This document shows positions 27,239 through 36,224 of a stretch of DNA of 64,000 bases, piece by piece. Where the stretch lies: positions 95,643 to 159,642 of the forward strand of contig JAOAPY010000029.1 in the NCBI GenBank assembly GCA_025463135.1. Direction: 5' to 3'. A program made the translations under genes and the position numbers. Below the pieces are notes generated by a model that worked only from the letters and a program-made list of their open reading frames with translations, did no database searches and was not told where the DNA came from. Source of the stretch: Acidobacteriota bacterium (GTDB taxonomy: Bacteria; Acidobacteriota; Blastocatellia; Pyrinomonadales; Pyrinomonadaceae). How positions within the stretch are numbered: the first letter of the stretch is position 1; every line of letters begins with the position of its first letter.

Positions 27239-28273
27239 TCAAAGTGTCCTGGTAACTTTGGATAACGAACGCGGCGAATCGGGATTCAATCCTTTTGCCT
27301 CGGCCAACAGCGCCGCGAAGAGTTGGCCGGGAATAATGTAAGGAATCGGCGCGAGAAACTCATCAATCTCGCGCGGCAAGATTACAGCCCGAGTGCAACT
27401 GCCGGCTACCTCGAGATCGCCGGTAATTGCCAGGGTGTCGGCGTGCAACTCGCTCAGTCTCCTCATTAAGTCTCGAACGCCGGACAGCATAGCGCCTGGG
27501 GGCGCAAAAACGATAACCGGAAAGTGACGTTCGACCATCGCCAGCGGCCCATGAAAAAAGTCAGCCGAGGAAAACCTTTCAGCCACAACATAACAGGTTT
27601 CCATCAGCTTCAAAGCCAGCTCGTAAGCATTCGCGTAGGCGAGGCCGCGGCCCACCACGACGCAGTTCTCCATGAAAACATAACGCTGCACCAGCTCGAG
27701 AATCGCCGGCTGCTGCTCCAGGGAACGCGCCGCGAGATCGGGAATCGCTTCATAATCGAAGGCCGGCTTTTGATCGGCAAGGCTGGCCGCCAGCATATAG
27801 AAAAGCATCATCTGGCCGGTATAGGTTTTCGTGGCCGCCACCGAGCGCTCGCGGCCGCCATGCATCAACAGGGTCTCGTCAACCAGGCCGCTCATTGACG
27901 ATGCCGCTTCGTTCGTAACTCCCACCGTGTACGCGCCCGCCGCGCGCGAGTGTTCCAGGACTCGATTGATATCCTCGCCTTCACCGGATTGTGACACGCC
28001 GATGACCAGGGCATTTTGGAGTTTTAGTTTCGCGCCATAAATTGTGTGCACCGAAGGCGCGGAAAGGGAAACAGGAATTCCCGTGGTGATCTCAATGAGA
28101 TAGCGGCCAAACAAGGCCGCATTGTCCGAACTGCCGCGAGCTACCAACACGATTAGATCGATGCCACGCCCTTGTAGAAACTTTCCCAGCTGCGCGATCT
28201 TTCCGCGTTCTTCGGTAATGGTTTGCGCGAGCGCCGCCGGCTGCTCCGCGATCTCCTGAAGCATTAAGGACAA
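27239..28273 (-). CDS. SIS-domain sugar-phosphate isomerase/deaminase (GlmS/NagB-II-like)
   Basis: A 344-residue protein with two SIS domains, corresponding to the isomerase half of GlmS without its glutaminase domain. The first SIS shows VARGSSDNAALFGRYL and GVSQSGEGEDINR, the sugar-phosphate binding loops. The second contains VVGRGLAYANAYELALKL. Such proteins act as glucosamine-6-phosphate deaminases or related aldose-ketose isomerases. The neighbouring GH20 and NagX-type genes support a role in GlcNAc catabolism (glucosamine-6-P to fructose-6-P), an inference. The TTG start has GGAG 8 bp upstream; an ATG three codons later is possible. Confidence 0.85.
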   Translation of the reverse strand: MSLMLQEIAEQPAALAQTITEERGKIAQLGKFLQGRGIDLIVLVARGSSDNAALFGRYLIEITTGIPVSLSAPSVHTIYGAKLKLQNALVIGVSQSGEGEDINRVLEHSRAAGAYTVGVTNEAASSMSGLVDETLLMHGGRERSVAATKTYTGQMMLFYMLAASLADQKPAFDYEAIPDLAARSLEQQPAILELVQRYVFMENCVVVGRGLAYANAYELALKLMETCYVVAERFSSADFFHGPLAMVERHFPVIVFAPPGAMLSGVRDLMRRLSELHADTLAITGDLEVAGSCTRAVILPREIDEFLAPIPYIIPGQLFAALLAEAKGLNPDSPRSLSKVTRTL

Positions 28274-28321
28274 AGTGTTAGTCTCCGCTATGGAGTGCGC
28301 CGACCTGTCGGCGCTTTGCTC

Positions 28322-28411
28322 GTTTGATGTCCGATAAGCTTTATTAGCTTGTCGTAACGCCGCGACAAACTAAAGTTTGTTGGACATTTGCCGCGAAACT
28401 GACCCACTACC
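28322..28411. repeat. Degenerate inverted copy of the 26640 MITE
   Basis: Read on the minus strand, it starts GTAGTGGGTCAGTTTCG and carries the same internal palindrome. At the other end the homology stops after ATCAAAC, so the outer part of one terminal repeat is lost. It lies in opposite orientation to the intact copy 1.6 kb away; the two bracket the GntR and SIS genes. Confidence 0.8.
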
Positions 28412-28438
28412 GACATGACTCCAAAAGCGGCGTCACGG

Positions 28439-28467
28439 TTGTAATCACAACCAATTTCGGGTAAATA
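28439..28467 (+). promoter_or_regulatory. Possible promoter for the hexosaminidase gene
   Basis: TTGTAA (28439-28444), a 17-bp spacer and TAAATA (28462-28467), placing a start about 60 bp before the GH20 ATG. It is immediately downstream of the degenerate MITE. Confidence 0.35.
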
Positions 28468-28533
28468 CTCGTCCGTTCTTTCCGGACAAACACACTATTA
28501 TTTCGAACTCCGCCGTCGCTCGTTTCTTTTCCA

Positions 28534-30648
28534 ATGCGAAACATTCTAACCCGAACCCTCGTGCTGCGTCTGGCTATTATTTGCGTGAGTGGGTTGATGG
28601 CTGTACCCACGGCGGCCCAGGAGTCGGCGCCCCCATCCAAAATACATGTCATCCCCCAGCCGAGAGAACTGCTCACTTCGCAGGTTGAATTCCATATCAG
28701 TTCTGCTACGACCGTATCACTGGCCGACCCTGGATCTGAAGACGATCGATTTGCGGCGCAGGACTTTATCGATGATGTCAAGGAGACCGCCGGCATCTTG
28801 TTAAGGATCGGCAGAGCGCGCAAGCAGTCAATCCTGATTGGAAGGATTGATCAGGCGGCGGTGCAGGCGGCCTTGAAGCGGGTCGCCATGTCTGCCGCTG
28901 CCGATCTGGACTCTGAAGGTTACTTACTCAGCGTCTCCGCCAGCGAAGTCGTGGTCGCGGGCAAAACGGCAATCGGCGTCTTTTATGGACTACAAACGCT
29001 TAAACAGTTGGTACGCGGCGAAGCCGGAATGACCTTCATTCAAGGTGTAAAGATCACCGACTGGCCCGCGATGCGTTGGCGCGGGGTCTCAGACGACATT
29101 AGTCGTGGCCCGGTGCCGACCGTCGCTTACATCAAACGCCAACTGCGCACCGAAAGCATGTTCAAATTGAACATGCATTCCTTCTACATGGAGCACACGT
29201 TCGGCAGTGAAAGCCAGCCGCTGATTGGACCAGCGGGTGGTTCGTTGACCGCGGACGAAATTCGCGAGCTGGTGGCTTACGCGCATCGCTATCACATCGA
29301 GCTGGTGCCTGAAGAGCAGACCTTTGGCCACCTGCATAAAGCCCTGCGATTGGAAAAGTACGCGGAGCTTGCTGAAACTCCTTATGGGGATGTGCTGTCA
29401 CCTCAACAGGAGGGCAGTTACAAGCTGATTGCCGATTGGTATCGCGAACTTAACGAACTGTTCCCGGGAAAGTTCTTTCACATCGGCGCAGACGAAACGT
29501 TTGAATTGGGCCAGGGCCGAAGCCGTGAAGCCGCGGAGGCTCGCGGTGTCGGTAGCATATATTTCGAACACCTCAACCGCGTTCGCGATGTTCTCAAGCC
29601 TTACAACCGACGTCTGATGTTTTGGGGCGACATCGCGCTGAATCATCCCGATCTGATCGGGAATATTCCGAAGGACATGATCGTGATGAACTGGCAATAT
29701 GGACCGCGCGATGACTACACTGCGGTGATTAAGCCTTTCAAAGAAGCCGGTCTCGATCAGTTTGTTTGTCCGGGCACGCAGACGTGGAACCAAATCTTCC
29801 CCAACCTGGAGGCCGCCACGCGAAACATCCCTAATTTTGTCCGCGATGGGCAACGGGCGGGCGCATTGGGCATGATGAATACCACCTGGGATGACGATGG
29901 TGAGTCACTCTTTGAAATGGCCTGGTACCCAATCGTATTGGGCGCGGCAGCTTCCTGGCAAGACAGGGCCGTCGATGTCCCGCGGTTTGATGGCGATTTT
30001 GATTGGGCTTTCTTTCGCAGCGAGGGAAACGAGTTGACCAAAATCATCCGAGCGCTGGGAGGCGTGAGCACACAACTCGGCGGCGGTCCAACTGACGATC
30101 CTTTTTGGCGCGATCCCTTTACGACAACTTTTCTGACCCAGGCCCGTAACAATGCGGATCGGATCCGGCAGATGAGGCTCAGCGTCGAAAACGCGCAGGA
30201 ATCGCTCCTGAAGAATCAAAAGAGCGCGCGCCGCAATCGGTCAATGCTTCCTGCGATTCTTTTCGCGGCGCAGCGTTTCGATCACTTGGGGCGACGAATG
30301 CAGGTAGTGATTAAGTTCAGCGATCAATATTGGGACGCGTATCTAAATTTGGGCGCCCGCGATAAAGCGCGTAAGCTGCGCTACTACTACAGCGCAGTCT
30401 ATAACAACCTGCGCGAGATGGCGGAAGAGTTGGCACTCCTGAAAGAAAGTTACCGCACACAATGGCTCGCTGAGAACCGGTCGTACTGGCTGGAGAGCGT
30501 GCTCGCCCGTTACGATCAGGCGATGGCGATGTGGCTCGCGAAGAGCCGTGCAACCGATGAAGCGTTGCGTCGTTACAACGCGACGTCGACACTGCCAAGC
30601 CCGGAAGAATTTGGCCTCGGACCACGGCCGACACCGGTGTCGCGCTAA
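28534..30648 (+). CDS. Secreted GH20 beta-N-acetylhexosaminidase
   Basis: A 704-residue exported enzyme: signal peptide ~1-28 (VPTAAQ cleavage region), a GH20b-type N-terminal domain (~35-165), then the GH20 catalytic barrel (~170-500). The catalytic Asp320-Glu321 pair is in HIGADETFELG, the motif for substrate-assisted removal of terminal GlcNAc or GalNAc. A helical C-terminal domain (~530-700) follows. It would release GlcNAc from chitin, peptidoglycan or glycoprotein fragments in the periplasm or outside. It is followed after 13 bp by a NagX-type membrane protein, and a SIS isomerase is divergently encoded upstream, so it fits an amino-sugar salvage cluster. Confidence 0.93.
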   Translation: MRNILTRTLVLRLAIICVSGLMAVPTAAQESAPPSKIHVIPQPRELLTSQVEFHISSATTVSLADPGSEDDRFAAQDFIDDVKETAGILLRIGRARKQSILIGRIDQAAVQAALKRVAMSAAADLDSEGYLLSVSASEVVVAGKTAIGVFYGLQTLKQLVRGEAGMTFIQGVKITDWPAMRWRGVSDDISRGPVPTVAYIKRQLRTESMFKLNMHSFYMEHTFGSESQPLIGPAGGSLTADEIRELVAYAHRYHIELVPEEQTFGHLHKALRLEKYAELAETPYGDVLSPQQEGSYKLIADWYRELNELFPGKFFHIGADETFELGQGRSREAAEARGVGSIYFEHLNRVRDVLKPYNRRLMFWGDIALNHPDLIGNIPKDMIVMNWQYGPRDDYTAVIKPFKEAGLDQFVCPGTQTWNQIFPNLEAATRNIPNFVRDGQRAGALGMMNTTWDDDGESLFEMAWYPIVLGAAASWQDRAVDVPRFDGDFDWAFFRSEGNELTKIIRALGGVSTQLGGGPTDDPFWRDPFTTTFLTQARNNADRIRQMRLSVENAQESLLKNQKSARRNRSMLPAILFAAQRFDHLGRRMQVVIKFSDQYWDAYLNLGARDKARKLRYYYSAVYNNLREMAEELALLKESYRTQWLAENRSYWLESVLARYDQAMAMWLAKSRATDEALRRYNATSTLPSPEEFGLGPRPTPVSR

Positions 30649-30661
30649 TTTGGAAACTCCT

Positions 30662-31804
30662 GTGACTACAGAGGCATTGACAGAATCAACTACAAATACC
30701 CGCCTGCTCTCCCTCGACGTTTTTCGCGGTCTGACGATCGCGGGCATGGTCCTGGTTAACAACCCGGGATCCTGGGCGAACATCTATTGGCCGCTCGAAC
30801 ACGCCGAATGGAATGGCTGGACTCCGACGGATTTAATCTTCCCGTTCTTTCTATTCATAGTCGGCGTAGCAATCCCCCTCGGGTTGGGGCAACGGGTCGA
30901 GCGCGGGGACAAGTTTCGCAAACTATTTCTGAAAATCGTTTATCGCACCCTGGTCATCTTTGCGCTGGGAGAGTTTCTGGCGGGCTTTCCGTACTTTCAT
31001 CTTTCAACAATTCGCATCCCGGGCGTGCTGCAACGCATTGCCGTCTGCTATTTCTTTGCCGCGCTGATCTACTTGAAGACCAGGCCGCGCACGCAAGCAT
31101 TGATCGCATTGGCATTGCTCGTCGTCTACTGTTTGTTGATGAAGTATGTTCCGGTCCCCGGCTATGGCTCAGGTGATCTGAGCAAGGTTGGCAGCCTCGC
31201 CTCTTACATCGATCGCAGCGTCTTCGGACCGCACATCTGGAAGCAGGGTGTGGTCTTCGATCCCGAAGGATTGTTGAGCACCATGGGCGCGCTGGCGACC
31301 ACGCTGTTAGGCGTTTTGACCGGCAACCGTCTGCGGTGCGAAACCAGAACGCCAATCGAAAAGGTCGCGGGAATGTTCATCGCCGGCGCGTGCTGCGTCG
31401 CGATTGGCTGGATCTGGAACGCCTGGTTTCCGATCAATAAATCGCTTTGGACCAGCTCGTATGTTTTCTTCACGGGCGGACTGGCGCTGCAACTGTTCGC
31501 GCTTTGTTACTGGTTGATAGATATCAAGGGTTATCGCGCCTGGGCCAAACCGTTTGTCGTCTTTGGTGTGAACGCGATCGCGCTGTTTGTCGGTACCGGA
31601 ATCATGGCCCGTTTGATGGGTTTGATAAGATTTTCGACCAGCGACGGCAAGGGAATCTCGCTACACGGCTGGACCTATCAGCATCTGTTCCTGTCGTGGG
31701 CTCAGCCCACCAACGCGTCACTGGCTTTCGCGATCGTCTTCATACTTTTGTGGCTGGGACTGATGTGGATTCTTTACCAGCGCAGGATCGTTATCAAGAT
31801 CTAG
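30662..31804 (+). CDS. NagX/HGSNAT-like multi-pass membrane protein
   Basis: A 380-residue integral membrane protein with about ten predicted spans. The opening LLSLDVFRGLTIAGMVLVNN and WNGWTPTDLIFPFFLFIVG are signatures of the family that includes lysosomal heparan-alpha-glucosaminide N-acetyltransferase and bacterial NagX (DUF5009). Bacterial members occur in GlcNAc-use operons and are thought to transport or acetylate amino sugars. I chose the GTG 13 bp after the GH20 stop (GGAAAC upstream) rather than earlier in-frame starts inside the GH20 gene. It is almost certainly co-transcribed with GH20. Confidence 0.88.
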   Translation: MTTEALTESTTNTRLLSLDVFRGLTIAGMVLVNNPGSWANIYWPLEHAEWNGWTPTDLIFPFFLFIVGVAIPLGLGQRVERGDKFRKLFLKIVYRTLVIFALGEFLAGFPYFHLSTIRIPGVLQRIAVCYFFAALIYLKTRPRTQALIALALLVVYCLLMKYVPVPGYGSGDLSKVGSLASYIDRSVFGPHIWKQGVVFDPEGLLSTMGALATTLLGVLTGNRLRCETRTPIEKVAGMFIAGACCVAIGWIWNAWFPINKSLWTSSYVFFTGGLALQLFALCYWLIDIKGYRAWAKPFVVFGVNAIALFVGTGIMARLMGLIRFSTSDGKGISLHGWTYQHLFLSWAQPTNASLAFAIVFILLWLGLMWILYQRRIVIKI

Positions 31805-31806
31805 CG

Positions 31807-31896
31807 AGTAGGGGGGACCTGTGTGTCCGCTCCGTTTCGACGGAACAATTTTGCTCAGGACCGATCGGGCGGACACACAGGTCCACCCCTACTACT
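31807..31896. repeat. Inverted-repeat element, GGACCTGTGTGTCCGC family
   Basis: Arms AGTAGGGGGGACCTGTGTGT (31807-31826) and its near-complement ending CCACCCCTACTAC, 90 bp overall, with a short inner palindrome CCGTTTCGACGG. It lies between the NagX stop and the ribosome site of the GYD gene. Confidence 0.8.
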
Positions 31897-31915
31897 AAAT
31901 AAAAAGGAGAATGCC

Positions 31916-32206
31916 ATGCCGACTTACATCGCGCTTTTGAAATACACGCAGCAGGGTGCGGCCAGGTTGAAGGACAGCCCGAAAAGGCTGGATGCCGGTC
32001 GTAAGTTATTCAAGAAAGCTGGAGCTGAGATTAAAGAAACCTATCTAACGATGGGTCGATACGATTTGGTTTGCATCATCGACGCGCCGGATGACGATAC
32101 CGTGGCGCGGCTCCTGCTTCAGCTTGGCTCGCAGGGAAATGTGCAGACCGAAACGCTCAGGGCTTTCAGCGAAGAACAATTTCGCAAGATTGCCTCCTCG
32201 ATCTGA
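31916..32206 (+). CDS. GYD domain protein
   Basis: A 96-residue single-domain protein of the GYD family, a small alpha/beta ferredoxin-like fold. Typical features are MPTYIALLKYTQQGAARLKD at the start and YLTMGRYDLVCIIDAPDD, where GRYD corresponds to the name-giving motif. The biochemical role of the family is not established. The ATG at 31916 has AAGGAGA about 6 bp upstream. A repeat element separates it from the NagX gene. Confidence 0.92.
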   Translation: MPTYIALLKYTQQGAARLKDSPKRLDAGRKLFKKAGAEIKETYLTMGRYDLVCIIDAPDDDTVARLLLQLGSQGNVQTETLRAFSEEQFRKIASSI

Positions 32207-32293
32207 TTGCGCCGGCAAGCTGGCAAAGAGTTCGCTGAATACCCCCCCCCCAGCTTCCGCTTGAGGGCATTCTGAACCGAAGCTATTGATCCT

Positions 32294-33997
32294 TTACTTC
32301 CCGTAGCCTGGTCCGCGCAGCACTTGTCCCGCGAGTGCCGCCGTACGCTTGCCTTTATCAACGCTGATCTGGCCGTTGATGATTACGTATTCGATCCCTT
32401 TAGGATACTGATTGGGCATTTCAAAGGTCGCCTTATCGATTACCCGCTGCGGATCGAAGATTGTGATGTCGGCGTACATGCCGGCGCGGAGCAAGCCGCG
32501 ATCGCGCAAGCCAACTTTGCCGGCTGACAGACCCGTCATTTTGTGAACAGCATCTTCAAGAGACAACAAATGCTCGTCGCGAACGTAGCGGCCCAGAATT
32601 CTCGGATAACTTCCCCAGCCGCGCGGATGCGACTTTGAACCGGCCAGTGGTCCATCCGCGGCGCGCGCGCCACTATCGGTGCAGATGCTGACAAAGGGAG
32701 CGCGCAATGCGGCCCGCAGATCGTCTTCGCTCATCATGAAATAGATGGCGCCGGTCTGACCGTGGTCGGCCAGGATCAGATCAAACAGCGCTTCGAGCGG
32801 TTCTTTCTTCTGCTCAACGGCAATTTCCGAAACGCGCTTTCCCTGCAACGCTTCCAGATCTCGATTCACGACCGCGCCAATCAGCACACCGCCAGCTCCA
32901 CCGCTGCCCAGGTAGATATTCTCCCACTCTTTCGAGTCGGTCATGATTTCTTTTTTGAGGCGCGCGCGAATGGTCGTATCCCGCAAACGCGCGAGCATCT
33001 TTTCGGTGCCGCCTTCAAGCGCCCAGGGCGGCAGGCAAGCGCTGAGCGAAGTGCTGCCGGCGATGTAGGGATAAACGTCCGCCGTGATCTTCAGACCACG
33101 GGTCCGGGCAGTTGCAATCTTGCGCAGCACTTCCGGCATGCGTCCCCAGTTCTTTTTGTAAGCCGTCTTCAAGTGCCAGATCTCGACTGGTATTTGCGCC
33201 CGCTGCGCTATCTCAAAGACTTCCGCCAGCGATTTATTAAGAGCATTTGCCTCGCTGCGCTGGTGGGTGGCGTAAATACCGCCGTAGTGGTGCGCCACTT
33301 TGGCGAGTTCAACAATCTCGTCCGTCCTTGCAAAGCGGGCGGGAACATATTGCAGCGAAGTCGAAAGACCTAAAGCACCCTGCTTCATGGCCTCGGCCAC
33401 CAGCTTCTTCATTCGCTCCAGTTCGTTTGGGGTGGGCGGCCGATTGTCAAACCCGACGACGTATTCGCGCACCTGGGTTGCACCGACAAAGGTGCCGAGA
33501 TTTACGCCGGTGCCCTGGTTTTCCAACCGCTTGAAGTACTCGGCCAACGTGCGCCAATCGACCGTCAAGTTATAGCGCTTGTTGAAGTCTTCGCTTTCTT
33601 TGATCAGGCGTTCGTTGGTGGGCGCGATCGATTCGCCTTCGCCGGTGATTTCGGTGGTCACGCCCATCATCACCTTGCTCATCGCCCGCCCGTCAATCAA
33701 TAGGTAGGTCTCCGATTGGCCCAGCATATCGATGAACCCCGGGGCGACCACGAGGCCACGCGCATCGATTACGCGAGGGGCAGAGGCGTTCTTCAACTGA
33801 CCTATTTTGGCGATGCGATCGTTTTTGATCGCGACGTCCGCGCTAAAGCCGGGACTTCCAGAGCCATCGATGACGCGCCCGTTGCGGATGATGATGTCGT
33901 ATTCCTCCCTGGCGGCAGCGTCGCTCTTTGGGGAATTCAATACTGCGGCAATGACGAATATTGAGAGAGTTAGCAGCACCGGAACTGTTTGTTTCAT
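32294..33997 (-). CDS. Exported D-aminoacylase-like amidohydrolase with atypical metal site
   Basis: A 567-residue protein with a signal peptide (~1-28) and an amidohydrolase fold of the N-acyl-D-amino-acid deacylase group: YDIIIRNGRVIDGSGSPGF, then APGFIDMLGQSE, THQRSE, IWHLKTA, ICTDSGA and a closing ADITIFDP segment. Classical members have a His-x-His metal pair right after PGFID; here that place reads M-L-G-Q, so two metal ligands are missing, while His in THQ and WHLK and the Asp of CTDSG remain. The protein may use a single metal, hydrolyse another amide or ester, or be inactive. It lies convergent to the GYD gene and stands alone. Confidence 0.85.
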   Translation of the reverse strand: MKQTVPVLLTLSIFVIAAVLNSPKSDAAAREEYDIIIRNGRVIDGSGSPGFSADVAIKNDRIAKIGQLKNASAPRVIDARGLVVAPGFIDMLGQSETYLLIDGRAMSKVMMGVTTEITGEGESIAPTNERLIKESEDFNKRYNLTVDWRTLAEYFKRLENQGTGVNLGTFVGATQVREYVVGFDNRPPTPNELERMKKLVAEAMKQGALGLSTSLQYVPARFARTDEIVELAKVAHHYGGIYATHQRSEANALNKSLAEVFEIAQRAQIPVEIWHLKTAYKKNWGRMPEVLRKIATARTRGLKITADVYPYIAGSTSLSACLPPWALEGGTEKMLARLRDTTIRARLKKEIMTDSKEWENIYLGSGGAGGVLIGAVVNRDLEALQGKRVSEIAVEQKKEPLEALFDLILADHGQTGAIYFMMSEDDLRAALRAPFVSICTDSGARAADGPLAGSKSHPRGWGSYPRILGRYVRDEHLLSLEDAVHKMTGLSAGKVGLRDRGLLRAGMYADITIFDPQRVIDKATFEMPNQYPKGIEYVIINGQISVDKGKRTAALAGQVLRGPGYGK

Positions 33998-34081
33998 GAC
34001 GACTCCGTCGACTGTCGATGATGGCTGGAACGGGCGAATAATGACAGGTTAGCTGCCGGCGCGACAAGTTTTGCCGGCGAC

Positions 34082-34110
34082 TTATCAGCCAGAGCCGCGG
34101 ATGCTATACT
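34082..34110 (+). promoter_or_regulatory. Promoter for the Uma2-murE pair
   Basis: TTATCA (34082-34087), a 17-bp spacer and TATACT (34105-34110), 35 bp before the ATG of the Uma2 gene. The -10 is close to consensus. Confidence 0.5.
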
Positions 34111-34144
34111 GACGGCCACCCACCCGCCTCAGAATCAGGAGACG

Positions 34145-34714
34145 ATGATGACAAGTACGACGCGTTGGACATCCACCGATTTACTAACCATGCCGGATGA
34201 CGGCAAGCGTTACGAGATAATCGATGGAGAACTATTCGTGTCAACACAACCGAGCTGGCAGCATAACTACACCTGCGTCACGTTAATCACGGAATTGGAA
34301 TTCTGGAATGGTAAGACCCGCATGGGCCAGGCCAACCTGGGGCCGGGACTAATATTCGCCGAAGACAATGATGTCGCTCCCGATCTGGTTTGGATTAGCA
34401 ACGCGCGTCGTGACGTGGCGCTGTTAGCTGATGGAAAGCTGCATGCCGCTCCTGAACTGGTCGTGGAAGTTCTCTCTCCCGGCCGCGCGGATGAACGGCG
34501 AGACAGGGAGGCAAAGCTCGGCCTGTATTCGCGGCGAGGTGTTGACGAGTATTGGATCGTCGATTGGCGGCTGAAACAAATCGAGGTGTACCGCCGCCTC
34601 GAACAGGCATTAAATCTAATTGCTAATTTGCAGGAGTCGGACAATTTGGAATCGCCGCTTTTACCAGGCTTCTCACTACCGCTGGCTACTCTGTTTCAGG
34701 ATGCTTCCAGTTGA
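34145..34714 (+). CDS. Uma2-family (DUF820) restriction-like nuclease
   Basis: A 189-residue PD-(D/E)xK-fold protein. The Uma2 hallmark elements are GKRYEIIDGELFV near the N-terminus, APDLVWIS, LVVEVLSPGR and the lysine in EAKLGLYSRRGVDEYWIVD; the D...E-x-E...K spacing of the nuclease core is intact. The family is very numerous in cyanobacteria and Acidobacteriota; the biological target is unknown. It has CAGGAG before the ATG and overlaps the next gene, murE, by 14 bp, an odd pairing that may simply be positional. Confidence 0.9.
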   Translation: MMTSTTRWTSTDLLTMPDDGKRYEIIDGELFVSTQPSWQHNYTCVTLITELEFWNGKTRMGQANLGPGLIFAEDNDVAPDLVWISNARRDVALLADGKLHAAPELVVEVLSPGRADERRDREAKLGLYSRRGVDEYWIVDWRLKQIEVYRRLEQALNLIANLQESDNLESPLLPGFSLPLATLFQDASS

Positions 34715-36218
34715 AGATCGTGGGGTTACACCGTCAACCTTGCCAATAACTGTACAAGACATCACATCCGTCACCGGTGCTCATCTCCTTGGCGATCCAG
34801 TCGCTGAGTTGGTGGACATCACACACGACTCGCGTCAAGCGAAGCTCGGCACTTTATTCGTAGCCGTGCGCGGCGAATTATTTGATGCGCACAAATTTAT
34901 TCCGCAAGTGATGACCCAGGGCGCGACAGGCGTCATCTCTGAGCAAGCGCCGCCCACCGATTTCCACGGCGCATGGCTGCAGGTTGAAAATGTGCGACGC
35001 GCTATGGCCCTGGCTGCGGCTGAGGTTCATCACCATCCTTCGCGCGAACTACAACTTGTCGGCATAACGGGCACCAATGGCAAAACAACGACCGCTTATT
35101 TGATTGCTTCGATTCCCGAGGCAGCCGGTGAGCCGGCGGCGATGACCGGGACGGTCGAATACCGAATCGGGCCGCAGAGGCGCAAGGCCGATCGCACCAC
35201 GCCGGAGGCGACAGACATGCAGCGCCTCTTGCGCCAGGCAGTTTCCGTAGGTTGTAAGACCGCAGTGATGGAGTGTTCATCGCAGGCAATGGATTTTCAT
35301 CGCTGTGATGCGCTGGAATTCGCTGTAGCAGTCTTTAGTAATCTCACCCGCGATCATCTCGACTACCACAAGACTATGGAGAACTACTGGTACGCGAAAC
35401 AACGCCTGTTCGATGGGCGGCTGGGATCACGGCCCAAAACTTCCGTCATCAACATGGACGATCCGTACGGCGTGGAGCTGGCCGCCGGAATGGAGCGAGA
35501 CGGCCTCCGAGTTATTCGCTACGCCGCGAGAGCTGATGCAGACGTAACGGCTCGCGGCGCAGAGTTCTCACTCGACGGCATGCGCTTTCAGCTTCATACG
35601 CCCGCAGGTGATCGCGATTTTCATTCGCCGTTGGTGGGTCCACCCCACGTCTACAATACGCTCGCCGCCGTGGCCGGCGGGCTGGCGCTCGGTTACAGCC
35701 TGGATGTGATCACGACAGCGCTGGGCGCGTGCACCGGCGCGCCCGGCCGCTTTGAACGAGTCCCGCATCGAGGAGATTTCGCGGTCGTGGTTGATTATGC
35801 GCATAGCGACGACGCCTTGTTGAACGTTTTGCGCACCGCGCGCGAAGTAACGACGGGAAGAATAATCACGTTATTCGGTTGCGGCGGCGATCGCGATGCT
35901 TCGAAGCGCGCGCCGATGGGAGAGGCAGCGGGCAGTTTGAGCGATGTGGTGATCCTTACTTCCGACAATCCCCGTACTGAGGATCCGGATCAGATACTTG
36001 CCAACGCCGAAGCGGGCATCCGCAAGACCGGCAAGCCATATGAAAAGATCGCCGACCGACGCGAAGCAATTCAATACGCTATTGCCCAGGCGCGCGCCGC
36101 CGACCTGGTTTTGATCGCGGGCAAAGGACACGAGGATTATCAGATCATCGGCCGCGAAGTTTTTCACTTTGATGACAAAGAAGTGGCGCGCGAAGCACTT
36201 GCGGCCCGCGGTCTTTAA
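34701..36218 (+). CDS. murE: UDP-MurNAc-L-Ala-D-Glu ligase MurE
   Basis: A 505-residue Mur ligase that adds the third amino acid of the peptidoglycan stem in the cytoplasm. The N-terminal domain (HDSRQAKLGTLFVAVRG) is followed by the ATP-binding loop GITGTNGKTTT, the central-domain signature FSNLTRDHLDYH and the C-terminal DNPRTEDP, whose arginine is associated with meso-diaminopimelate as substrate. I chose the ATG at 34701 inside the end of the Uma2 gene; the upstream in-frame extension is the Uma2 coding sequence read in another frame. No other mur or fts gene is adjacent, so murE is detached from the usual division cluster here. Confidence 0.93.
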   Translation: MLPVEDRGVTPSTLPITVQDITSVTGAHLLGDPVAELVDITHDSRQAKLGTLFVAVRGELFDAHKFIPQVMTQGATGVISEQAPPTDFHGAWLQVENVRRAMALAAAEVHHHPSRELQLVGITGTNGKTTTAYLIASIPEAAGEPAAMTGTVEYRIGPQRRKADRTTPEATDMQRLLRQAVSVGCKTAVMECSSQAMDFHRCDALEFAVAVFSNLTRDHLDYHKTMENYWYAKQRLFDGRLGSRPKTSVINMDDPYGVELAAGMERDGLRVIRYAARADADVTARGAEFSLDGMRFQLHTPAGDRDFHSPLVGPPHVYNTLAAVAGGLALGYSLDVITTALGACTGAPGRFERVPHRGDFAVVVDYAHSDDALLNVLRTAREVTTGRIITLFGCGGDRDASKRAPMGEAAGSLSDVVILTSDNPRTEDPDQILANAEAGIRKTGKPYEKIADRREAIQYAIAQARAADLVLIAGKGHEDYQIIGREVFHFDDKEVAREALAARGL

Positions 36219-36224
36219 TAGCCA

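Noticed and set aside
30548..30661. Upstream extension of the NagX-like frame
   Set aside because: It lies inside the GH20 coding region and has no membrane or family similarity; the GTG at 30662 fits better.
34145..34714. Considered as part of a defence island
   Set aside because: Uma2 genes are abundant as singletons in this phylum and the neighbours are housekeeping genes.
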